A DNA stretch of 64,000 nucleotides from Euptelea pleiosperma. Lineage: Eukaryota; Streptophyta; Magnoliopsida; Ranunculales; Eupteleaceae. The position numbers and the translations under genes were made by a program. Below the pieces are notes generated by a model. The model made no database searches and had not been told where the DNA came from. It was given only the letters and a program-made list of their open reading frames with translations. Positions 11,860-21,636 of the stretch are shown piece after piece (the stretch's first letter is position 1; the number at the start of each line of letters is the position of its first letter). The stretch lies in contig CM068540.1 in assembly GCA_035048495.1 (NCBI GenBank), forward strand, positions 11,392,829-11,456,828, given 5' to 3'.

Positions 11860-12145
11860 GATAATCGGATCAAATTACAAATATTATTGAGATTAGGGTT
11901 TCCGTAACCAACGACGCGGAAAATCCTACTTTCAGCGGTCCTCCATCTTCAGCCAGATTCCACCATTGAAAAAAAAAAAAAAAAAAAAACAAGATATTCC
12001 ACAGGCTCCACGAGTTGCAGGCATGCCTAAAAAGCTCCAGGCGGAGCACCACCATCCTCTCCAAATCCGGTAAGGTCTTCACCCTTCTTTTTCTTCTTCT
12101 TTTTTTTTTTCTTTTTTTTTTTTTCTTTTTTTTTTTTCTTCTTCA

Positions 12146-12171
12146 CCGGAGTTGCAAATCAGCAACTCCGG
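12146..12171 (+). repeat. CCGGAGTTGC hairpin
   Basis: 10-bp arms CCGGAGTTGC / GCAACTCCGG around AAATCA, directly after a T-rich run. Confidence 0.7.
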
Positions 12172-12653
12172 CCGGTTCACGTTGGATCTCACCGTGTTTG
12201 CAGATCTGAACCACATGCACGAACTGCATCTCATCTCCTCCACACCCGTGAGCACCTTCTCTTCTTGACGCCTCTCTCCCAAGCCAGATTGGTTCACCCC
12301 TTCCGGCCACCTCTCATCTTAGCCACCGTAAGCAGCCTCTCTCCCACCAAGCACACACGGTTATCCCCTTCTTCTTCTTTGTACACCTGTCCTCTTTCAT
12401 CTCCACCTGTTGCTGCATCAGCAACAAGCACCACAGTCCAGAAATGGACTGGTTTTGGGCCACTCCACCACCGTGAGCATCCTCTACAAGATGTGCAGAC
12501 CAGCACGTCGTTGATCCCCAGCATCCCACGGTTTCATCCCTGATTCACCATTGCTGCCTCTCCAAGGAGCAACAGATGAGTGCACAGCAACAGCCCTTCT
12601 TCTTCTTCTTCTCCTCCTTCTTCTTCTTCTTCTTCTTTTTCATTTTATCCTCA

Positions 12654-12678
12654 CTGGAGTTGCAGCCTGCAACTCCGG
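12654..12678 (+). repeat. CTGGAGTTGCAG hairpin
   Basis: Arms CTGGAGTTGCAG / CTGCAACTCCGG with a single-base centre and one G:C to G.T change. Confidence 0.65.
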
Positions 12679-13210
12679 CAGGCGAACTCCTCCATCTCCA
12701 CCGTTCCTCTCTCCTCTGGGCAACAACGACCCTGTTGTCGACCGTTCCCCCATCTTGATGCTGTGAGCAACCTGCTGGCCGATCTGTCATCTCTTCACCT
12801 TGCTGGCCATGCTCCACATCACCTAGTTTATTTTTCTTAACCCCTTAGGTACGACCATCCTCTTCTCCATCTGTAGTGCAGTGTGTACACCACGTGCTCT
12901 GCTGGTCAACAACTCTCTAATACCCAGTAGCCTGCCTCCACGGCGAAGACAGGGAATTCCATCACCATTCTCACCCTTATCACCCCATCTTGGGTTTTCC
13001 AACCAACGGCCAGATCTAAAATCCATGTGTCTAGTGCATGCACAAGTCTACAAGTGTAGCACGCTACCTCTCACCGTGTGAACACTAGCTTTTGCTCCAT
13101 ACTAGGCTGCTTTACCGTTGTGCAAACAACCCGAAAAACCACTTCACCACCAGCCAGCACCTTAACCATTTCATGCACCTCAAGGCTAATCCCTTAGCCG
13201 TGATCATTGG

Positions 13211-13584
13211 GTAAGTTGCATTTTAATAATTTCTCTATTTATCTCTCTAAAAACCCTCACTTTCTCTCTCTACCTAGTTCTCTCTAGATCTCTTTTTTTT
13301 TCTCTCTAGAGATCTCTCTCTAACTTTCTCTCTCCACTTCATTTTCTCTAACTCTCTCTAGAATTTTCTTCTTTAAAATTGCTTTTTAGTTTATCTTATT
13401 TTATTTTATTTCCGATTCAAGCATTGTAATAGACATTTTGATCACTGAATGATGAAGTTTATTTTTATCTATTGTTTCTTGTAATGTTCTGTCATTTCAT
13501 GTTCCTGATTATGCTAACTCGGCTAACTCCGAGTGCGGATCGACATCCGACACGAGCCACTGTGCAAAATAGCCTATTTTACAG
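13211..13584 (+). other. Predicted R-U5 intron
   Basis: Donor TTGG|GTAAGT at 13211 and acceptor CTATTTTACAG ending 13584, in register with the other LTR copies. No exact AATAAA lies inside. Confidence 0.35.
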
Positions 13585-13664
13585 GTTGGAAGTCTCGGAT
13601 AATTAAAAATGTGTTGATTCTAGGGTTTCCGTAACCAACGACACGGAAAAAAACCTAACTTTCA

Positions 13665-14541
13665 ATAACAGTGGAAAATACACACTTTTAAGCAAATATC
13701 AGCAACCACAGTTGGACTCCTCTTCATCTTCTATCACGTCCTCGTCTTCACCAACTCACAGACAAGCAACAACACCACCATTGTTCTGGGCAACACCATG
13801 GCCATTTGCATGCCTCTCCTCCAAGAGACCGACCATTGCAGGCTCCTTTGGGCGTGCTCTTCGCTGCCCGTGCATCTTGCACAACCACCACTTGGCCGGA
13901 CCTACAGCCCCTCACTTTCTTTCTTGGAAAACTAGCAACATCTTCTTGGTTGCTGTAGTGCATGCTGCCCTTGCTGCCTTGCCCATTCTACCATTGCATG
14001 CACCATTCCAGCCACCTCTCTTGCCGGTTGTGCAACCGCTCAGAAGCTTCCCTTCCAACTCACCACTCCAGCCACCACGAGGTGCAAGGCCAATCACGGT
14101 CGATTCTCCATTTGCCGGCCGATCCCGATCCCCGATGTACCCAGTAAGCGTATAAGGTACTTCTCTCTTCTTCCTCTACTTTCTCTCTCTAGAACTCTCT
14201 CTGAGGTTTGAAAATTATTTTCTTTCTCTAGGGTTTCTCCTCTCTCTCTAAAAATCCTAGTTTCTCTCTCTACATTTCATTTTCTCTCTCTCTTTCTCTA
14301 ATGGACATGGAAGGGACGTCTCATCCCTAAACCTGTGTCTTAACCCTCACTTTCTTTCTCTACATTCTCTCACTACTTTCTCAGGCCGACCACCTATTCA
14401 CTTGGCCGACTCTGAGATTCTTAGGGCACATTATCGTACATTTGCGAATTCACATCTACCTTGTCGGCCGGTAAGATCCGATGTGGATTCTACGATTGAG
14501 CAGCATTCCATGAAATTTGGACGGTCCTCTTCTTGATCGAT
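13665..14541 (+). mobile_element. Internal fragment of a third LTR of the same family
   Basis: The sequence resembles the transcribed half of the 23305-27588 copy: the GGCCGACTC / GTCGGCCGGTAAG segment and the CTTCTTGATCG segment both match. It starts right after the terminus at 13664 and breaks at about 14541 without reaching an LTR end. ATAAC at 13665-13669 would be the target duplication of the LTR ending at 13664, if that LTR landed here. A hairpin-forming AAGGGACG element lies at 14305-14338. Confidence 0.6.
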
Positions 14542-14954
14542 TGAAAATGTTACAGGCTTACGGCTTGACCTTTGTCCAATTATTCGTATTTTGGGTGATT
14601 TGGATGATGTTGGAACATAGCAGGAGTGATTCACAAAATTTTGGTAGTTCGGGCAATATGGCAATTTGCGAGTAGTTGGATAGGGATTTTCGTCAATTCA
14701 AATGTAAACATGAATGAAGATATAGTTTTGAAATATTAATTTATGGTCAGTTGTATTAATTGAACCCATTGTAAGTGAGAAAGTGACCAAAATCCCGCGT
14801 GACATGCTTATTTTGAGTGAAAAGGGTATTATTGTAAATATTACCCCTCGCTTTAGAAAACTCTATAAATAGAAAGCTATTGAGAGGGAAAGGGGATCAG
14901 TCTTTTGTCTTTGAGAAACGTCCTTACTCTGTTGAATTTCTAAGAGAGTGTATT
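14542..14954 (+). promoter_or_regulatory. Unassigned promoter-like segment with TATA box
   Basis: AT-rich sequence unlike the flanking LTR family. A good TATA box, CTATAAATAG, lies near 14864 and is followed by a purine-rich stretch and a probable 5' UTR. The segment is cut at 14954 by a solo LTR and resumes at 17844. It may be an LTR of an unrecognised element (a TGTTACAGG start at 14548 is possible) or an old host promoter. Confidence 0.35.
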
Positions 14955-15960
14955 TGATATTCGCTCAAAAGTGCTTATTTTAAGCACTTATCCTGTTAGC
15001 GTTATCGCACTCTCCTACGTAAAACTGCTCTAATTATCCACTTTTCTACGTAAGAGTCTATCTCATTGCGTAAAACACACTTTTCTGGACGAAATGGTAT
15101 ATTTGCATGCATTAAACACATTTTCGGAAGTCTAAATATTAAGCCGTTCTGATAAAGTCTCATTACGCGCTTCTTCTGTCGCAGGAAACCCCGATGGGAC
15201 GATTTTCGAGACTTGTGGGCCCAAATCGATCATGAAAGCCCATTATCAAAGCTTAACAAGCCCACATGCTATAACTAGAAGATATGGGCCAAATATGGGC
15301 TGAATAAGAGGACCAAAAAGCCGGCCCAAAGAACGAAGAGAGTAGGAGAGCCAATGACCAAGAGACGGACCAAAGCGTTTAAAGCCACATGAGTCAGCAA
15401 AGAATGATGGTCGACTCTACTGGAGAAGCGTGAGGATGGTCACAGTGAAGACCAGGGTTCCAAACCCTCCGCCAGTGCTTTTTTCCATTTTTTTGATACT
15501 TTTTCTCTCATCTCTCCTTATTCTCTCTCTCTCTTCATCTCTCGATTCTCGAATCTACTGACCTAACCCCAGAACTCCTGCCTATCAGCTCTATCTCATC
15601 TCCCTTAGCTTTCTGACCGTTGGATCTTCCATCGGACCGTTGGATCTTCAATCGGACCGTTGGATCTCTCTAGATCCGTCGATCTACCAATCTGGGTCCC
15701 AATCAAGTCACCATCCATCCGATCGCCTTCAGAATGCCTGTCACATCATCTTGTGAGACGATGGACATCATCAGTCCATGTGGGCCAGTAGCCGGGCCCA
15801 TCAGCATCGACCCGCTGTCCGACCAGTTAGTGGACCCCGCGAATTTCAAAAATAATTTTAATTAAATGGGGGGTCCACTAATTGGGGAGATTCCCCATAG
15901 AAAAGTAGTATTTTACTTAAAAAAAAAAAAAAAAAAAAAAAAATTTTATTTCCTAAAAAT

Positions 15961-15998
15961 CCTAATTTCCATTAATGGAAATTAGGAGCTTATAAAAA
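15961..15998 (+). promoter_or_regulatory. LTR core promoter: 26-bp palindrome then TATA box
   Basis: CCTAATTTCCATT and its exact inverse (15961-15986) stand 4 bases before TATAAAAA. The R region then starts in the CT-rich sequence. The 34558 copy has the same layout with paired changes that keep the symmetry. Confidence 0.65.
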
Positions 15999-16151
15999 GG
16001 GGGAAGGAGGGGGACGAACCCTAATTTTCAAACCCCTCTCCTCCTCTCCTTCCCCCCCACATCATTCCTCCTTCTTCCCCCTCCTTTTTCTCCTCTTCTT
16101 CTCCTTTTTCCTTCTCCTTTTCCTTCTTCTTCTTCTTCATCTTCATCCCTC

Positions 16152-16179
16152 GCCGGAGTTGCAGGCCTGCAACTCCGGC
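16152..16179 (+). repeat. Perfect 28-bp GCCGGAGTTGCAGG palindrome
   Basis: GCCGGAGTTGCAGG is followed at once by its reverse complement. It lies about 160 bases downstream of the TATA box, so it is likely within the RNA 5' end. Confidence 0.8.
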
Positions 16180-16679
16180 TGTCTTCTTCTTCTTCATACC
16201 CTTCTTCCTCCCCTCCTGTGCTGCCTGCAACTGCTCCACCATTCCTCCTGGCCAGCACGACCTCCATACCATCCCCGCCTGCAAAACTTGCAACACCACC
16301 ACCGTTTCTCCACCGGACTGGTTCGCCTCCGCCTCCTCCACTGTCGTCCTCCCTTTTCGGGCACCAACAGCGCCTCCATCCACTAGCGAACCACCCCTAT
16401 ATGTCCTCCACTTGCAAACCGAGTTGCAGGTCTGCCATTCAACCCTTGGCCGAACCTGCAACTCCGTTAGAAACAGCACCGCCTGTGTTTCTAACGGACT
16501 GGTTCGCCTCCGCCCTCCTCCGCCGCTGCACTTCACCGGAGCGAGTCAAGGTTCACCTGCTGATGCATCTGCACCAGCGTCGTAGGCTCCTCCACGATCT
16601 ACATCAAGTTCTCCACGGGTCTGCTGTGGATACATCCCCTCTTCGGTGCACCTGCTGGTGCGAACTCCTGTCACCACCA

Positions 16680-16705
16680 CCGGAGTTGCAGGTTTGCAAC
16701 TCCGG
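16680..16705 (+). repeat. CCGGAGTTGCA hairpin
   Basis: 11-bp arms around GGTT. It is the second hairpin of this solo LTR and is followed by an additional half unit (CCTGCAACTCTGG). Confidence 0.7.
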
Positions 16706-17280
16706 CGAAACCTGCAACTCTGGCGACCAACCTCCATTGCTGCTTCTGCCACCCTCCTCTTCACGGCCTGCAACACTTGCAAGCCGCTATTCCCTTCTCT
16801 TCCCCTCTCACTTGCTGACCTCTCCACAAAACGGCAATGCAGCCACCTATGCACCACCGTTTGGGCTCCTGCATTGAACCAGTGTGCACCACGGCCTGCT
16901 AGCCATGTGCACCAGGCCGAACCAGCAATGAAAAATGGTTGCTGCCCCTGCAAACCAAGCTCCCACGAGTTTCTTCCTCTACAAATCGGTGGGCTCCTCC
17001 CAAGAACCTACTGTGCATCTTCCTTCCAAAGGAGAGTTGGTTGTTTCTCCACCATGTAGCCACCACGTGGCTGGTACTTCAACAGTCATCATCTTCCATG
17101 CTGCCCGATCCACTCCTTGGCCGAGAACCACTCCGCTCCACTAATGCCGCCCGGGCAGAAGCACTCACCGGTCAAGTACCACCTTCATTGGCCATCTTCA
17201 TGACGATCCTTCTCCATGCTTGAACCTTGGCCGAAGTGTCACAATCACCTGCGTATTCCGATCACCGATCTACTCCAATG

Positions 17281-17760
17281 GTAAGTGTGTGAGGTTATTT
17301 TCTCTCTCTAGAATCCCCAGGCTGATCGCCTTTTTGCACCGCCGACTCCGTTCGGTGAATGCAAGAGGGTGAGTTTTTCTCTCACCTCTACCTTGTCGGC
17401 CGGTAAACGACCGAGGTGTGAAAATTCTCTCTCTACCTTCTTCCTCTCTCTCTAAAATCTCTTTTTACATGCTTTCTTACATGCTTTCTAGAATAGATTT
17501 ACCGCTTTATTTATTTCTGTCATTTATTTCATGTAAGCAACAGTTTGATTAATGCAATTTGATTTCGATAATTTTAGTCTTCTCTGGATCTTATTTGGAT
17601 GTGTTTTAAATCGACTCGCCCTTCTCATCTCTTCCATCATTCTCCTTTTTCTCTTGTATATTATCTGTCATTTTATGTTCTTATTCGCGCTAATCCGACT
17701 AATCCCGAGTGCGGATCGACATCCGACACAAGCCACTGTACAAAATTGCCCATTTTACAG
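17281..17760 (+). other. Predicted R-U5 intron
   Basis: Donor AATG|GTAAGT at 17281 and acceptor ATTTTACAG ending 17760. The position relative to the LTR end (78 bases) matches the other copies. Confidence 0.4.
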
Positions 17761-17843
17761 GTTAAAAGTCTCGGATAATTACAAATGTGTTGAAGTTAGG
17801 GTTTCCGTAACCAACGACGCGGAAAAAACCTACTTTCAGTATT

Positions 17844-18281
17844 CTTGGGAATTCCTGATCTTTTACATCTATCTTGAAGATTAAACAAGGTATTTATCTA
17901 TTAATGGACATATATTCTTCTCCTAATCTAGATCTTCCCTATACAACAATGACAGCAACTTGACATTATTGATCTTGGTGGAGGAGCAAGCATGATCTAG
18001 AGAGTGAGCTTATTTTGGATAGATCCTCTTAGGGGATTTATCAAAGATAAGAAAACAATGTAGAATCTGGGAGAGTGTCTCTTCTTTAGCCTCTCAAGAG
18101 ACAAGAACTTAAACAATTAACCATGGATTCTTGGAAGAAATTAATGAATTACAATCAAAAGACAATAAAGTGAGTAAAAAATGAATCAAGATGAATATGT
18201 TTGAAATACATATAACATTGAATGAGCAATAATTCATAGAATGGATTAAGATTACATAAATTATATAAAATATGTGAATCT
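17844..18281 (+). other. Continuation of the unassigned segment interrupted at 14954
   Basis: It resumes the sequence left of the solo LTR (target duplication GTATT). It is AT-rich with no ORF of note and no recognised domain. It ends where a Sirevirus LTR begins at 18282. Confidence 0.4.
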
Positions 18282-19877
18282 TGTAAGGAATATTTTCATA
18301 TTCAATTTGGTAAAGATTTCGTTTGACATAAAAATATTCTTGTAACCATTCCTACGAGCACCAGTGTAATGTGGAGATGTCGTGGTATGCATACTTCGCC
18401 GACTATTTTAAGACTAGAAGACAGAGACATCAAGAATCAGACGGTTGACGACAAAAATCATTTGAGTAACTGCCTATTTGTCAGTTAAAGATCGTGTACG
18501 CTCGATTAGGAAGGTAAGTGACTTAGTGGCCATAGGAATAGGTTTAAAATGAATAAAATAATGGTCAAACCTAGTCATTGGATAGACCCTAGTCTAAGTC
18601 AAAGATATTCACTAATGAGAGAGTCCGATTGATTGGAACTTGTCCAATCAATTGGACGTAGCCCAATCGATTGGAGGACTCTGTATAATCGATTGGAAGC
18701 TACGAGGCAAAATAATATATTAGCCAAATCGATTGGAGTTTGTGAGGCAGAACTTGTTTAAAGTCAAATCGATTGGAGACTCTGTGAAATCTATTAGAGC
18801 CTTCAGGACCGAAACTTATTTGAGTCCAATCGATTAAAGACCTCTATGTAACCGATTGGAGCCTACATAACATGAAATTTATTGAGGCCAATCGATTAGA
18901 CACTTATACCCAATCGATTGGACCCAGAGTACAATCGATTGGACTTAGCACAATCTTAATCCTTCTCAGATCTGAAATTCTTGGTTCCACTCTCCCACGT
19001 TCTACACGACTCAAGGTCACGAATTCTATAAATACAGACCTTCTATACCTTCTTTAAACACACACAGAGACATAGAGTGACTCAATCTTTCAAGAAAGAG
19101 AAGAAAGGATTTATTTATTAGAGTGTCCATTCAAAGAGCAATAAGCTTATTTCTCATTTACATCTTGTGACCTTGTTCCTCTTCTTGATCAAAGCCAAGT
19201 GTTTGATCCATTCCTCAACTTAGGTCTTCCACTTATATATTCGACCTAGTAGCTTGAGTGTACCAGTGTGACTCAATACCTTTTGAGCAACCTAGGGTTC
19301 AGGGTGTACTGAATCATTCACCTTCTGCAAAGGCGGGAGTGTTGAGAATTAAGATCGGAGCAGCCGATCGATGGTAGGTTTGGGGTGTATCAAACTGAAC
19401 AAGCTTACAAGGCTTCTTGGCTGGAAGGATGCGTGTGGATTCGTAGCATTGATTTAGAGGACGTGGACGCATCGGCAGTAGGCCTTGGCTAAGGTTGGAA
19501 GCTGCATTTACAATGGTGCTGCATAGGTAACCTTTGTTTCGTTTAACTTTTCAGTTAGTGATACTTTTCGTCTGGACATGGTCCCGTGGTTTTTTCTTGG
19601 CTAAGGTTTCTACGTAAAAATCTCTTGTCTTATGTGATTGTTTGTTTGTATTCCGCTATCTATCTTGATTAGACCAAACGATAAAAAAAAAAATATCACA
19701 GAGGTATATTCGATTTTAGTCGGTTGTGATAATCTTTTATTAAACAACTAAGGCATGTGATTTTGTTCCCCTACCATAAACCAATAAAATTGTGTATGTA
19801 TAATTAATTTTTAAATACCTAATCAACCCCCCCTTATAGGTATATTTGATTAAAGAGAACAGATCGGTGTTATTTCA
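18282..19877 (+). mobile_element. Sirevirus-type Ty1/copia 5' LTR (1596 bp)
   Basis: It runs TGTAAGGAAT to GTTATTTCA and is immediately followed by a degraded initiator-tRNA-Met primer binding site. It resembles the TSD-flanked solo LTR at 37607-41860 over its length. It contains the CCAATCGATTGG array, a TATA box TATAAATA at 19027-19034, and the end block AATCAACCCCCCC. The element it belongs to is the gag remnant that follows. Confidence 0.85.
18628..18955 (+). repeat. Array of about 13 degenerate CCAATCGATTGG palindromes
   Basis: Dyad units, two of them exact 12-mers, are spaced irregularly at about 15-45 bases and end some 70 bases before the TATA box. Each full unit holds a CCAAT box on both strands. 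Confidence 0.8.
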
Positions 19878-19879
19878 AT

Positions 19880-19891
19880 TGGTATTAGAGT
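19880..19891 (+). other. Degraded primer binding site (initiator tRNA-Met)
   Basis: TGGTATTAGAGT lies 2 bases after the LTR and differs at two positions from the usual plant copia site TGGTATCAGAGC. Confidence 0.75.
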
Positions 19892-19997
19892 GGGTTATTC
19901 TATTTAAGATTTAATCAGCCGAATTTAGATTCTTGAGAAACCAGTCCCTTTTCATTAATTTGTCAAAATACAACGAGAACGTGGAAACACATCCTGA

Positions 19998-21636
19998 CCT
20001 CCATTGTTTGATGGAGAAGACTATGCCTATTGGAAGGCTAAGATGAGGACTTTTCTAAAGTTTATTGATGAAAAAGTCTGGATGTCTGTAGTGGATGGTT
20101 GGTCACCACCCACAATGGCTGTAGGAGATAAAATCATTTTTAAACCAAAAGTCGACTAGAGCAAAGAGGACATAGATTGTTGTTGTGTAAATAGCAAAGG
20201 GCTAAATGCTATTTTTAATGTGATTGATAAGAATGAGTTTCGAAGAATCTCTACTTGTTCTTTGGCTAAAGAAGCATGGGACATTCTTAGAGTCACCCAT
20301 GAAGGAATGTCAGCTGTTAAAATCTCTAAACTTCAAATGCTGACTACTAAGTTCGAATCCATGAGAATTGAGGAAAATGATACTTTCGCTAAGTTCTATG
20401 CCTAACTTAGTGATATTGTGAAATCTGCACACAACTTGGGTGAAATCATTCCTGAATCCAAAGTTGCTCGAAAAATTTTGAGATCCTTACCTGATAGATT
20501 TCAGGCTAAGGTAACTGCTATTGAGAAGAGCAAGGATGTTGACTCTCTCAAAATTAATGAGCTGGTTGGGTCTCTACAAACTTATGAAATGAATTTGAGA
20601 CAACCTAAGAAATCAAAAGGAATTGCCCTTAAAGTTTCTGAAGCTCACGATTCAGAGTCAGATGTTGACTCTGAAGTTGAAATGTCATTGTTTGTGAAAA
20701 AGTTCAAAAAGTTTTTTCGTTCTAAAAATGATAGAGTTAAGAACAATAAAACTTTTGATAAATCTAAAGAACATGTCAGACCTCATGAGTGAGGTAGTAG
20801 AAGTGAAAGGAACCCTAGGGAAAGCCACTCAAGTGAACCCCAATGTTTCAAATGTAAAGGTTTTGGTCACTTTGCTAATGTTTGCCCAAACAAAGAAGAA
20901 TATAAGGGCAAGGCAAAAGCTTTCAATGCCACATGGGGTGAAGAATTAGAAGACCATTCTGATGATTCATATAGCAATGAAAAGACTGATAAGTATACAA
21001 CTTTTGTTGCTCGGTTTGATAGTCCCTATGGATCTCATGGAGAATCCAAGAAAAGTGATGATGAGAGTTCGGAAGACTCTTATAATGGAAACTCGGATGA
21101 CTCGACAGTTGGTATGAAAGAACTGTACAAGGAATCAATAAAGTTCATTAAGGCTAACAAAGTTTTATCTGACAGAGTTAAATGTCTCGACTCTGAAATT
21201 GTGGCCTTATTGATTAACACTGAAAAATTAAAAGTGTTGATTACTGTTTTAGAGTAAGAAATGAATCTCTGCTAAAAAGGAACAAGTCACTGAAAAGTGA
21301 ATTCTAAACTTGTTTGACACATAAGGAATCCCTAGAAAATGAACTTCTTAAATCTAAGAAGAATGTGTTAGGATAAAAAGCAATCGTCATTGTACGTACT
21401 ACAAAAAAGTGGGTCATGTGATTAGAAACTGTCATAAACTGAGAAGAGGATATCAAAATTCTCTAGAGAAAGAGGTGAACTCAACTCAAAATGTGAAGAG
21501 TCAAAGATTTCCTATGAAGACACATTATGAGATAAACAATTTGGATGTGCTATCTAGAAAGATGAAAGATCTTCTGGAAATGTCTAGAGAATTAATCAAG
21601 GAGATTGAATCTCTTGAGAAATTTAAACATTCTTAG
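19998..21636 (+). pseudogene. Sirevirus-type copia gag pseudogene
   Basis: The translation resembles plant copia gag. It begins PPLFDGEDYAYWKAKM near 19998, continues through a UBN2-type core (CSLAKEAWDILRVTHEG, ILRSLPDRFQAKVTAIE), and has a CCHC knuckle CFKCKGFGHFANVC near 20851 with a second knuckle ending GHVIRNCHKL near 21410. In-frame stops lie near 20157, 20403, 20789 and 21256, so it cannot make full-length Gag. The normal role is capsid formation. No protease, integrase or reverse transcriptase follows, so the copy is non-autonomous or internally deleted. The same gag occurs at 57791-59292. Confidence 0.85.

Larger units (their letters stand above)
1..11934 (+). mobile_element. Athila-like Ty3/gypsy LTR retrotransposon, 5' LTR outside window
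   Basis: The order leader, gag-pol, non-coding 3' region, polypurine tract and 3' LTR is read directly. The pol sequence resembles the plant Athila lineage: FMDDFS in reverse transcriptase, DLGAS in protease, no chromodomain. The 3' LTR begins TGATATTCGC at 9087, right after a G-rich tract, and ends CTACTTTCA at 11934. No copy of the LTR end occurs upstream of gag, so the 5' LTR lies left of position 1 and the leader exceeds 1.3 kb. The bases after the LTR are GCGGT, the predicted target duplication. Athila elements often carry an env-like ORF after pol; none is visible here. The uninterrupted ORF suggests a young copy. Confidence 0.85.
9087..11934 (+). mobile_element. 3' LTR of the Athila-like element (2848 bp)
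   Basis: It runs from TGATATTCGC to CCTACTTTCA. Order: conserved 5' block to about 9350; tRNA-like segment 9545-9600; CT-rich stretch; TATA-like ATTAAATAG at 10201; inverted repeat CCACGTTTTCTTCT (10256-10269) with its partner at 10298-10311; two CCGGAGTTGCA hairpins; a splice-donor-like ATG|GTAAGA at 11446; AATAAA at 11588-11593; a conserved GCGGATCGACATCCG motif near 11811; acceptor-like TTTTGCAG ending 11859; and the family terminus. The short ORFs inside are low-complexity and not taken as genes. Confidence 0.85.
11935..13664 (+). mobile_element. 3' part of a second LTR of the same family
   Basis: It lacks the TGATATTCGC start but shows the family's transcribed half: two CCGGAGTTGCA hairpins, donor-like GG|GTAAGT at 13211, acceptor TTTTACAG ending 13584, the GCGGATCGACATCCG motif, and the terminus CCTAACTTTCA at 13664. 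Its left part would sit left of the window if the full-length element had inserted into it. The expected sign is GCGGT on both sides of that element. Confidence 0.7.
14955..17838 (+). mobile_element. Solo LTR, Athila-like family (2884 bp), TSD GTATT
   Basis: It runs TGATATTCGC to CCTACTTTCA, flanked by GTATT at 14950-14954 and 17839-17843. It carries a T-arm/B-box-like GGGTTCCAAACCC at 15455, a perfect 26-bp palindrome at 15961-15986 right before TATAAAAA (15991-15998), two CCGGAGTTGCA hairpins and a predicted intron. Single LTR plus target duplication means the internal region was lost by LTR-LTR recombination, leaving one LTR. Confidence 0.92.

Noticed and set aside
10230..17223. Many overlapping ORFs of 60-220 codons in CT/CCA-rich LTR sequence on both strands.
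   Set aside because: Pro/Ser/His-rich low-complexity translations, different in every LTR copy, with no domain; frames are not conserved between copies.
18628..18955. CCAATCGATTGG array as a CRISPR-like repeat-spacer array.
   Set aside because: Plant retroelement context, 12-base palindromic units, irregular spacing and recurring spacers.
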